A stretch of DNA of 53,893 nucleotides from contig JAICJI010000011.1 of NCBI GenBank assembly GCA_025928515.1, positions 1 through 53,893 of the forward strand, written 5' to 3'. The position numbers were made by a program, and so were the translations under genes. Every line of letters starts with the position of its first letter. The stretch's first letter is position 1. The stretch comes from Thermoleophilia bacterium (GTDB lineage Bacteria; Actinomycetota; Thermoleophilia; Gaiellales; Gaiellaceae). The notes under the pieces were generated by a model. The model searched no databases. It saw only the letters and a list, made by a program, of their open reading frames with translations, and was not told where the DNA came from. Positions 43,208 to 50,131 of the stretch are shown in pieces.

Positions 43208-44160
43208 CGCACAGTTGCGCGGGCGGGCTCGAGCAGGAGCTCCGCGATCTGCAGCGCGTTGAGCGCCGCACCCTTGACGAGGTTGTCGCAGGCGAGGAAG
43301 AGGACGAGGCCGTTGCCCTCGGCTGCGCGATCAGGGCGGATCCGGCCGACGAGCACGTCCTCCGTTTGCGCCGCTTCGCGCGGGCTCGGCGTCTCGACGA
43401 GGCGCACGCCGTCGGCTCCGGCCAGCACCGCCTCCGCCTGCTCGGGCGAGAGCGGCTCCTCGGTCTCGACCCACACCGACTGCGCGTGGCCCACCAGGAT
43501 CGGAACGCGCACGGTGGTCGCGCTGATCGGCAGCTCGGGTAGTTCGAGGATCTTGCGCGCCTCGGCGCGGATCTTCGACTCCTCCTCGGTCTCGTCGCCC
43601 TCCCACGTCCAGTCGAACTCGAGGTCGTGCTCGTCGACGGGCTCGGCCTGCAGTCGCTCCATCCTCCGCGCGCCTGCGCCCGAGACGGCCTGGTAGGTCG
43701 AGAGCCGCACGCGCCGCAGCCCGGCCGCGTCGTGCAGCGGCTTGAGGACGCAGGTGAGCGGGATCGTCGAGCAATTCGGGTTCGCCACGACGCGGGTCGT
43801 CTCGATCGCCTCGAACGCGCGGTCGCCGTTCACCTCGGGCACGACGAGCGGGTAGCCGTCCTCGAGCCGGTACGCGCTCGACTTGTCCACGACCAGCGCG
43901 CCGCCCTCGACAGCGTGTGGGACGAGCTCGCGCGAGGCACTCGTGCCGCAGGAGAAGAGCACGAGGTCGAGGCCGCCTGCCGCAAGCGCTCCGGGCGTTG
44001 CTTCCTCGACCACTGCGCCGTCCTCGAGCTGCTTGCCGGCCGAGCGCTTGGAGGCGAAGGCGCGGGCGTTCTCGTAGCCGCGCTCGCGCAGCAGCCGGAG
44101 CGTCACCGTGCCGACGGCCCCGGTCGCGCCGACGACGCCGATGCGGGCGCTGCGGCTCAC
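43204..44160 (-). CDS. asd: Aspartate-semialdehyde dehydrogenase
   Basis: 318 residues. NADP motif [14 protein letters not shown]; catalytic Cys in [23 protein letters not shown]; and His in [14 protein letters not shown]. It reduces aspartyl phosphate to the semialdehyde for lysine, threonine and methionine synthesis. The GTG overlaps the lysC stop (GTGA), so it works with lysC in one operon below recR. Slightly shorter than the usual ~335. Confidence 0.94.
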   Translation of the reverse strand: MSRSARIGVVGATGAVGTVTLRLLRERGYENARAFASKRSAGKQLEDGAVVEEATPGALAAGGLDLVLFSCGTSASRELVPHAVEGGALVVDKSSAYRLEDGYPLVVPEVNGDRAFEAIETTRVVANPNCSTIPLTCVLKPLHDAAGLRRVRLSTYQAVSGAGARRMERLQAEPVDEHDLEFDWTWEGDETEEESKIRAEARKILELPELPISATTVRVPILVGHAQSVWVETEEPLSPEQAEAVLAGADGVRLVETPSPREAAQTEDVLVGRIRPDRAAEGNGLVLFLACDNLVKGAALNALQIAELLLEPARATVR

Positions 44161-45398
44161 GCCGCTCCGAGCTCGAACGCGTCGTGCAGCGCAGCGACCG
44201 CCTTCGGCACGTCCTCGGTGCGCACGTGACACGCGATCTTGATCGGCGAGGTGGAGATGACCTCGGGCTCGACGCCGATCCCGCCGAGCGTGGCGAACGC
44301 CTGGGCCGCGATCCCGGGATGGCTCTTCATGCCGGCGCCGACGAGGCTCACCTTGCCGAGGTCGTCGCGCATCGACCACTCCACATCGAGGCCGCCCAGG
44401 AGCTCCTCGCACGCCTCTCGATCCTCGACCGGAGCGCTGAAGACGATCTCGTCACTCGACACCTGGAGGATCGTGTCGACGTTGACGTTCGCCGCGGCAA
44501 GCCGCTCGAACAGCCGCGCCGCGTCGATGTGGCGGACGCGGTATAGGGGCTCGCAGTCGGTGTGCGCGACGCCGCTGATGATCGCCTTCTCGAGCACGGG
44601 ATCCTCCTCGTCGACGATCCACGTTCCCTCGGCGTCGGAGAACGTCGACCGCACCTGCAGGCGCACGTCGTGGTTGCGCGCGAACTCGACCGAGCGTAGC
44701 TGGAGCACCTTGGCACCGCTCGCCGAGAGCTCGAGCATCTCCTCGTACGTCACCGCGGGCAGGCGGCGGGCGTGGGGGACGAGCCGCGGGTCGGCGGTAT
44801 ACACGCCTTCGACGTCGGTGTACATCTCGCAGGCGCCCGCGCCGAGCGCCGCCGCGAGCGCCACAGCCGTGAGGTTGGAGCCGCCGCGGCCGAGCGTCGT
44901 CACGTCGTGGGAGTCGGCCGAGACGCCCTGGAATCCCGCGACGAGCACGATCTTCCCGGCGTCGAGCGCGTCGTTGATCCGCGTCGCGCGCACCTCGGCG
45001 ATCTTGGCCTTGCCGTGGACGGTGTCGGTGACGATCCCGGCCTGCGAGCCGGTGAGCGAGATCGCCTCGTGGCCGAGGTCGTGGACTGCCATCGCGCAGA
45101 GTGAGTTCGAGATCCGCTCGCCGACCGAGATCAGCATGTCGTACTCGCGCGGGTGCGGGCGCGGCGAGATCTGGTGGGCGAGGCGGATCAGCTCGTCCGT
45201 GGTGTCGCCCATCGCGGAGAGGACGCCCACCACGCGCCGCCCTTCCTCTTGCGCTCGCACGAGCCGGCGCGCCACCTCTGTGATCTTCTCCGTGTCGGCG
45301 ACCGAGGTGCCGCCGAACTTCATCACCACGATGTCCGGGCTGCCGGACACGGCATCGCCGGCAACTTCCGGAACCGTTTCGTAGTGCGTCGTCGCCAT
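44157..45398 (-). CDS. lysC: Aspartate kinase
   Basis: 413 residues. [13 protein letters not shown], the GRGGSNLTA motif and [14 protein letters not shown] are typical of the kinase domain. Two C-terminal ACT domains ([14 protein letters not shown], then [18 protein letters not shown]) should bind lysine/threonine for feedback control. First step of the aspartate family pathway. Starts 2 nt after the recR stop. Confidence 0.96.
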   Translation of the reverse strand: MATTHYETVPEVAGDAVSGSPDIVVMKFGGTSVADTEKITEVARRLVRAQEEGRRVVGVLSAMGDTTDELIRLAHQISPRPHPREYDMLISVGERISNSLCAMAVHDLGHEAISLTGSQAGIVTDTVHGKAKIAEVRATRINDALDAGKIVLVAGFQGVSADSHDVTTLGRGGSNLTAVALAAALGAGACEMYTDVEGVYTADPRLVPHARRLPAVTYEEMLELSASGAKVLQLRSVEFARNHDVRLQVRSTFSDAEGTWIVDEEDPVLEKAIISGVAHTDCEPLYRVRHIDAARLFERLAAANVNVDTILQVSSDEIVFSAPVEDREACEELLGGLDVEWSMRDDLGKVSLVGAGMKSHPGIAAQAFATLGGIGVEPEVISTSPIKIACHVRTEDVPKAVAALHDAFELGAA

Positions 45399-45400
45399 CG

Positions 45401-45991
45401 CTACATCTCCCTGCGTCCGGCGAGCGCGCGGCCGAGCGTGACCTCGTCGGCGTACTCGAGATCGCCGCCGACCGGCAGCCCACTCGCGAGGCGCGTCACG
45501 CGCACCCGGTCGCGGAGGCGTCCTGCGAGGTACGACGCTGTCGCTTCACCGGTCGCGTTCGGGTTGGTGGCGAGGACGACCTCGACCACTCCGTCGCTCT
45601 GCACGCGGTGCATGAGCTCGTCGATCCGCAGGTGCTCGGGCTCGACGCCGTCGAGCGGGGAGAGGGCACCGCCGAGTACGTGGTACAGGCCGCGGAACTC
45701 CGCCGTCCGCTCGAGCGAGACGACGTCGACAGGCTGCTCGACGACGCAGATCGTGGTGCGGTCGCGGCGCGCGTCGAGGCAGATCGCGCAGAGCTCGTCC
45801 TCGGTCAGGTTGCCGCACTCACGGCAGAAACGGACGCGTTCTTTCACGTCCTCGATCGCACCGGCGAGCGCGAGCGCCTCCTCCTTCTGCGTCTGGAGCA
45901 GGTGGAACGCGAGCCGCTGCGCGGTGCGGCTTCCGATCCCCGGCAGGCGCGTCAGCTGGGCGACGAGGTTCTCGACGGAGGGGCTCAGCAT
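45401..45991 (-). CDS. recR: Recombination mediator RecR
   Basis: 196 residues, normal length. An N-terminal helix-hairpin-helix ([20 protein letters not shown]), a C4 zinc motif ([16 protein letters not shown]), and a Toprim domain starting at [10 protein letters not shown] with the acidic residues in [14 protein letters not shown] and [11 protein letters not shown]. It helps load RecA at gaps with RecF/RecO. The ATG has TACCCT 8 nt upstream and a palindrome beyond it. First gene of recR-lysC-asd. Confidence 0.96.
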   Translation of the reverse strand: MLSPSVENLVAQLTRLPGIGSRTAQRLAFHLLQTQKEEALALAGAIEDVKERVRFCRECGNLTEDELCAICLDARRDRTTICVVEQPVDVVSLERTAEFRGLYHVLGGALSPLDGVEPEHLRIDELMHRVQSDGVVEVVLATNPNATGEATASYLAGRLRDRVRVTRLASGLPVGGDLEYADEVTLGRALAGRREM

Positions 45992-45999
45992 GCGCCCGC

Positions 46000-46005
46000 A
46001 GGGTA
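46000..46005 (-). promoter_or_regulatory. -10 box TACCCT, leaderless recR operon
   Basis: The box lies 8 nt before the ATG at 45991. A palindrome is centred 36-40 nt further upstream. Confidence 0.5.
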
Positions 46006-46030
46006 CTCGCCTGCTCCGGACAGGCCTTTC

Positions 46031-46051
46031 CTTGTAACAGTCTGTTACAAG
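46031..46051. repeat. Perfect 10-bp-arm palindrome upstream of recR
   Basis: Arms CTTGTAACAG and its complement flank one base. Very AT-rich for this genome and placed where an activator could act on the recR box. It shares GTAACA-N3-TGTTACAAG with the accC palindrome. Confidence 0.8.
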
Positions 46052-46055
46052 CGAT

Positions 46056-46187
46056 CTAGTTCGGGCTGAAGTCGAACGCCCAGCCCCAGATCACGACGCC
46101 GATCAGGGCGAGGACGATGATCGCCCAGAGCCAGTTCGAGAAGAGGTACCGGCCGCGGACGGCGCGCCGCGGCGGCGGTGTGCTCAC
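46056..46187 (-). CDS. 43-residue membrane protein
   Basis: A short Pro/Arg-rich head (STPPPRRAVRGRY), then one membrane helix (WLWAIIVLALIGVVIWGWAF) and a short DFSPN end. The GTG overlaps the ybaB stop (GTGA), which supports translation with dnaX-ybaB. Function unknown. Confidence 0.6.
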   Translation of the reverse strand: MSTPPPRRAVRGRYLFSNWLWAIIVLALIGVVIWGWAFDFSPN

Positions 46188-46519
46188 TCTCCGAGCCCGG
46201 GGAGGCCCAGGCCGCCGAGACCCATGTCGCCGAGCATCTGCTGCGCCTTCGCCTCGACTCCCGCCCGCGCCGACCGCAGCGCCTCGTTCACGCCGGCCAG
46301 CACGAGGTCGCCCAGCGCCTCGGGATCGGCCGGGTCGATCGCGTCGGGCGAAATCTCGATCGCCAGCACGTCGCCGGCGCCGTTCGCCGTCACCTTGACG
46401 AGCCCGCCGCCGACCGACGATTGCGCGGTTTCCTGGGCGGCATCGTCCTGCATCTGTTGCATCTGCTCTTGCATCTGCGCGGCCTGCTGCATCAGCTTTT
46501 CCATGTCGAAGGAGGACAT
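46184..46519 (-). CDS. ybaB: YbaB/EbfC nucleoid-associated protein
   Basis: 111 residues. MEKLMQQAAQMQEQMQQMQDD-type coiled N-terminus, then VKVTANGAGDVLAIEISPDAI and LVLAGVNEALRSARAGVEAK. Binds DNA as a dimer and often sits between dnaX and recR, as here. The ATG follows GGAGG-type sequence poorly; it lies 5 nt after the dnaX stop. The C-terminal Gly/Leu tail is typical. Confidence 0.92.
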   Translation of the reverse strand: MSSFDMEKLMQQAAQMQEQMQQMQDDAAQETAQSSVGGGLVKVTANGAGDVLAIEISPDAIDPADPEALGDLVLAGVNEALRSARAGVEAKAQQMLGDMGLGGLGLPGLGE

Positions 46520-46524
46520 GCGGA

Positions 46525-48135
46525 CTAGCTTTCCCGCTCGCGCGCATCGAATGTCTCCTTCAGGAGTTCCAGAATCCGCTCCTCGCCGGGCGGCTCCTCG
46601 TCGGCGGCCGGCGCCTCGCGCGCCTCGCCGAGCTCGAACACAAGCTCGAGCCTGCGGCCGGTGACGTCGTACAGCGCATCGGCCAGGAGATCCGCGTTCT
46701 TCGGGTCGCGGACGAGGTCGAGGTGGAACTGCGCCGTCGGCGGGAACTCGAGTGTGAGCGTGTCGCCGCTCAGGTCGGCCGGATGAGCCTCCCGCAAGAG
46801 CGACGCAGTTGGGATTCCGCCGCGCTCCTCGACAGCCGGGAGGATCGTGCGCGCCCACGCCTCCTGGAGCTGCGCGAGCTCGATGGCCGGTGCGCCCACC
46901 GGGACCGGCACGGGCGCGGGTTGCGGCGCTGGCTCGACATCGGTTGAGGCTTCCGGCACTGCCGCGGCGGAAGGCGGCTTCACCGCCGCCGCCGGTGCGG
47001 CTCCCTGCTCGAGCCGCTCCAGCCGGAACGCGATCGATTCGCGCGAGAGGTCGCTCGCCGGACGCGTCACCTTGACGAGCGCCAGCTCGAGGGGCAGCCG
47101 CGGGTCGCCGCCCTGGCGCATGTCGTCGATCGCGACCGCGAGCAGGTCGACGAGGCGCAGCACGGTCGCCTCCTCGAGCTGATTCGCCTGGGCGCGCAGC
47201 CGCTCGCGGGACTCCTCGCTCGTCGCCGCAGCCTCGGGCACGTCGCCCAAATGCTGTGCGAGCATGAGCTGTCGCAGGTGCTCGATCAGGTCGAGCACGA
47301 GCCGGCCGAGATCGTGCCCGCGCTCGGACAGCTCCTCGACGTACGTGAGCGCGCCGGCCGTGTCGCGGTCGATCACGAGGTCGCAGAGGCGGAAGAGCGC
47401 CTCCTCCTCGACCGTCCCGAGCAGCTCGAGCACCGCCTGGACCGTGACCTTGTTCCCGGTGGCGGACGCGAGCTGGTCGAGCGTCGACTCGGCGTCGCGG
47501 TAGGCACCGCGACCGCCTCGGGCCACGAGCGCGAGCGCCTGGTCGGGGACGTCGATGCCCTCGGCGTCGGCGACCCTGCGCAGCTTCACGACGAGCTCCT
47601 GCAGCCGCGGCCGCTGGAAGACGAACGTCTGGCAGCGCGAGCGGACGGTCGGCAGCACCTTCGAGAGATCGGTCGTGCAGAAGACGAAGACGAGGTGCGG
47701 CGGCGGCTCCTCGATCAGCTTCAGGAGCGCGTTCCAGGCCGCATCGGTGAGCTGATGCGCCTCATCGAGGATGTAGACCTTGTACCGCCCCTCGACCGGC
47801 TGCAGGACGACGCGGTCGCGGATCTCGCGGATGTCGTCGATGCCGCGCTGCGAGGCGGCGTCCATCTCGATCACGTCGAGCGAGGTTCCGGCGGCGATGG
47901 CGCGGCACGCGTGGCACGTCCCGTCGGGCGTGATCGTCGGCCCTTGCGCGCAGTTGAGGCACTTGGCGAGGATGCGCGCCATCGACGTCTTGCCGGTGCC
48001 GCGCGGGCCGGCGAAGAGGTAGGCCTGGCGCACGGCATCGGTCCCGATCGCGTTCCCCAGCGTCCGGACGACTGCCTCCTGCCCGACGACCTCCTCGAAG
48101 CTCTGCGGGCGGTATTTCCGGTAAAGCGCAGCCAC
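46525..48135 (-). CDS. dnaX: DNA polymerase III subunits gamma/tau
   Basis: 536 residues. Clamp-loader AAA+ ATPase: LYRKYRPQSFEEVVGQ, Walker A GPRGTGKTSMARI, the zinc-binding cysteines in CLNCAQGP and CHACRAI, DEAH-type Walker B YILDEAHQLT, sensor FCTTDLSKVLPTVRSRC. A Pro/Ala-rich linker follows, then a C-terminal tau-like domain. The GTG at 48135 matches the family start. The ffs gene lies 13 nt upstream on the same strand. Confidence 0.95.
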   Translation of the reverse strand: MAALYRKYRPQSFEEVVGQEAVVRTLGNAIGTDAVRQAYLFAGPRGTGKTSMARILAKCLNCAQGPTITPDGTCHACRAIAAGTSLDVIEMDAASQRGIDDIREIRDRVVLQPVEGRYKVYILDEAHQLTDAAWNALLKLIEEPPPHLVFVFCTTDLSKVLPTVRSRCQTFVFQRPRLQELVVKLRRVADAEGIDVPDQALALVARGGRGAYRDAESTLDQLASATGNKVTVQAVLELLGTVEEEALFRLCDLVIDRDTAGALTYVEELSERGHDLGRLVLDLIEHLRQLMLAQHLGDVPEAAATSEESRERLRAQANQLEEATVLRLVDLLAVAIDDMRQGGDPRLPLELALVKVTRPASDLSRESIAFRLERLEQGAAPAAAVKPPSAAAVPEASTDVEPAPQPAPVPVPVGAPAIELAQLQEAWARTILPAVEERGGIPTASLLREAHPADLSGDTLTLEFPPTAQFHLDLVRDPKNADLLADALYDVTGRRLELVFELGEAREAPAADEEPPGEERILELLKETFDARERES

Positions 48136-48147
48136 GAAGCGATCATA

Positions 48148-48245
48148 GGGACCAGGCGACCCGCACACCTGAGAGGGACTACTTAGCGCTGCTTCCTCCC
48201 GGATCTGACGCGGTTCGCAGGCTCCCACTGCACGGGGCCTGGCCC
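48148..48245 (-). ncRNA. ffs: Signal recognition particle RNA (small bacterial type)
   Basis: About 98 nt. The 5' GGGCCAGG pairs with the 3' CCTGGTCC (one G-U). The conserved hairpin tip reads ...CGTCAGATCC then GGGAGGAAGCAGC, matching the SRP domain IV (usual loop GGAA, here GGGA) with the AGCAG internal loop that binds Ffh M domain. TACACT lies 7 nt upstream of the predicted 5' end. ffs beside dnaX is a known order. The 3' end is uncertain by a few bases. Confidence 0.92.
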
Positions 48246-48252
48246 GGCGGCC

Positions 48253-48258
48253 AGTGTA
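48253..48258 (-). promoter_or_regulatory. -10 box TACACT for ffs
   Basis: The box lies 7 nt before the first base of the SRP RNA and agrees with the 5' end set by base pairing. Confidence 0.55.
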
Positions 48259-48272
48259 CCCGGCGGCATCTG

Positions 48273-48278
48273 TAGCCT
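48273..48278 (+). promoter_or_regulatory. -10 box TAGCCT, leaderless fah operon
   Basis: The box lies 8 nt before the ATG at 48287. It is divergent from the ffs promoter. Confidence 0.45.
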
Positions 48279-48286
48279 CGGGCCCG

Positions 48287-48943
48287 ATGCCCGACGATGC
48301 GCGCCGCGCGCTGTTGACGAGATTCTTCGACCACGCGCCCATTTTCCCGCCCGCGAGCCTGCCGCCGGCCGAGGCGCTGGCCGAGGATCGCCGCGCGCGG
48401 CAGAGCGAGCATGCGTGGCTGCTCGGCCGGCTCGTCTGGCCCACGTCGCAGCTGTCGGAGCTGTCGCAGGACGAGGGACGGGCGCTCGCGGTCGTCGACA
48501 GCGAAAGCGAACGCCAGGACGATGCGGTCTATCTCGAGGGCGTGCCGCTCGACGAGGTCGCGGCGCGGGGCTTGCACGCGAAGGTCCGTTGCGGCGGCGC
48601 GCAGGTTCCTGCGGTCGAGGATCTCGCCGGCTTCATCCGCGGTTGCCGCTCTCGCGGTCTCGTCTTCAAGGCGACCGCCGGCTTACATCACGCGTACCCC
48701 ACCGAGTCGGGCGAGCACGGCTTCCTCAACGTCCTCGCGGCTGCGGTGTTCGGTGACGAGGAGGAAGCGTTGCGCGAGCGGGCGCCGGCTTTCGCGCTCG
48801 ACGCTGCCTCGTTCCGCTGGCGGGACCAGGAGGCGCTGCCCACGCGGCTCGCCGACGTCCGAGCCTCCCTCTTCCACTCGATCGGGACGTGCTCGTTCTT
48901 CGAGCCGGTGGAAGAGCTCGAGAGCCTAGGGATCCTCGCGTGA
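48287..48943 (+). CDS. Unknown protein coupled to fumarylacetoacetase
   Basis: 218 residues, no family recognised. Seen: acidic/hydrophobic soluble protein with FFDHAPIFPPASLPPAEAL at the start, a centre with FKATAGLHHAYPT that could be a TIM-barrel-like or hydrolase loop (His-His pair), and ending EELESLGILA. No signal peptide or helix. The stop overlaps the next start as GTGA, so it is probably a partner or earlier step in the same pathway (tyrosine breakdown). Confidence 0.75.
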   Translation: MPDDARRALLTRFFDHAPIFPPASLPPAEALAEDRRARQSEHAWLLGRLVWPTSQLSELSQDEGRALAVVDSESERQDDAVYLEGVPLDEVAARGLHAKVRCGGAQVPAVEDLAGFIRGCRSRGLVFKATAGLHHAYPTESGEHGFLNVLAAAVFGDEEEALRERAPAFALDAASFRWRDQEALPTRLADVRASLFHSIGTCSFFEPVEELESLGILA

Positions 48944-49977
48944 CCGGGTTTGGAGCCGGCGACAACGGGTTGCTGTGGTGTGAGCGGGGAGAGGTCGTCG
49001 ACCTCTCCGGCCTGGGCGACGTCTTCGCGCAGCCGACACTGAACCCGATCATGGCCGAAGGCCGTACCGCGTGGGAGGAGGCGATCGCCGCCGCGCGGGC
49101 GCACGACGGGCCTCGCGTCTCGAAGCCGGAGGCTCACCTGCCCTTCGAGGTCGCGGATTACGTCGACTTCTACTCGTCGCTCGAGCACGCGACGAACCTG
49201 GGTCGCATGTTCCGCCCGGACCAGGAGCCGCTGCTGCCGAACTGGCGCTGGCTGCCCGTCGCGTACCACGGCCGGGCCGGGAGCGTCGTCGTCAGCGGCA
49301 CGGACGTCGCCCGGCCGCGCGGCCAGCGGAAGGCGCCGGACGAGGCCGAGCCAGCCTTCGGCCCGAGCCGCCGCCTCGACTTCGAGCTCGAGCTCGGCTT
49401 CGTCGTGGGCGTGCCGACCGAGCTCGGCGAGGTCGTTCCGGTCGATGCGTTCGCCGACCACGTCTTCGGCGTCGTGCTCGTCAACGACTGGAGCGCGCGC
49501 GACATCCAGGCCTGGGAGTACGTGCCGCTCGGCCCGAACCTCGGCAAGTCGTTCCAGACGTCGGTCTCGGAGTGGGTGACGCCCCTCGCGCTGCTCGAGG
49601 AAGCGCGTGTCGAGGCGCCGCCTCAGGATCCGCCGCCGCTCGACCACCTCGCGGGCGGGCGCGACTGGGGGCTCGACGTCGCGCTCGAGGTGGAACTGAA
49701 CGGCGAGCCACTCTCGCGCGGCAACGCGCGGACGCTCTACTGGACGTTCCCGCAGCAGCTCGCGCATGCGACCTCGAACGGCGCGCGACTGCGCACCGGA
49801 GACCTGATGGCGTCGGGGACGATCTCCGGCACCGAGCCGGGCTCGGAGGGCTCGATGATAGAGCTCTTCCGGGGCGAGCGCTTCCTCGAGGACGGCGACG
49901 AGGTCGTGCTGCGGGGGCGAGCTGTGAACGGCGTCGAGCTCGGCGAGGTGCGCGGCCGCGTCGTTCCGCCCCTTTGA
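48940..49977 (+). CDS. fah: Fumarylacetoacetase
   Basis: 345 residues. YVDFYSSLEHATNLGRMFRP, WLPVAYHGRAGSVVVSG, LDFELELGFVVG and DWSARDIQAWEYVPLGP are the family signatures; the Glu/Asp metal ligands in ELELGF and VNDWSARD and the catalytic His in AYHGRA are present. It cleaves fumarylacetoacetate to fumarate and acetoacetate, last step of tyrosine degradation. Shorter than the human type (419) mainly at the N-terminus. GTG start coupled to the unknown gene. Confidence 0.94.
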   Translation: MTGFGAGDNGLLWCERGEVVDLSGLGDVFAQPTLNPIMAEGRTAWEEAIAAARAHDGPRVSKPEAHLPFEVADYVDFYSSLEHATNLGRMFRPDQEPLLPNWRWLPVAYHGRAGSVVVSGTDVARPRGQRKAPDEAEPAFGPSRRLDFELELGFVVGVPTELGEVVPVDAFADHVFGVVLVNDWSARDIQAWEYVPLGPNLGKSFQTSVSEWVTPLALLEEARVEAPPQDPPPLDHLAGGRDWGLDVALEVELNGEPLSRGNARTLYWTFPQQLAHATSNGARLRTGDLMASGTISGTEPGSEGSMIELFRGERFLEDGDEVVLRGRAVNGVELGEVRGRVVPPL

Positions 49978-49989
49978 GTGAGGCGAGGA

Positions 49990-50080
49990 GCGCGGGTTGC
50001 GCCTCATGTCGAGCGTGACGCCCTGACCCGACCGCGGCGGGGCCGCAAGAGGATCGCGCTGTCGATGACGCAACCCGCGC
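49990..50080. repeat. Long imperfect hairpin between fah and the cyclase gene
   Basis: Outer arms of 12 bp (49990-50001, 50069-50080) are perfect reverse complements of GCGCGGGTTGCG. Inside, short pairs (CAT/ATG, AGCG/CGCT) extend the stem and a GCGGC-GGG-GCCGC hairpin fills the loop. Placed between convergent genes, it may be a two-way terminator or a structured RNA. The rest of 49978-50131 has no supported gene. Confidence 0.6.
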
Positions 50081-50131
50081 GGCGGGATATTTGCATCGGA
50101 ACCCGCTTCGTGCCTAGTGCCGAAGCCGAAA

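Noticed and set aside
49990-50080. Integron attC site
   Set aside because: The ends do not fit RYYYAAC and GTTRRRY, and no integron integrase is present.
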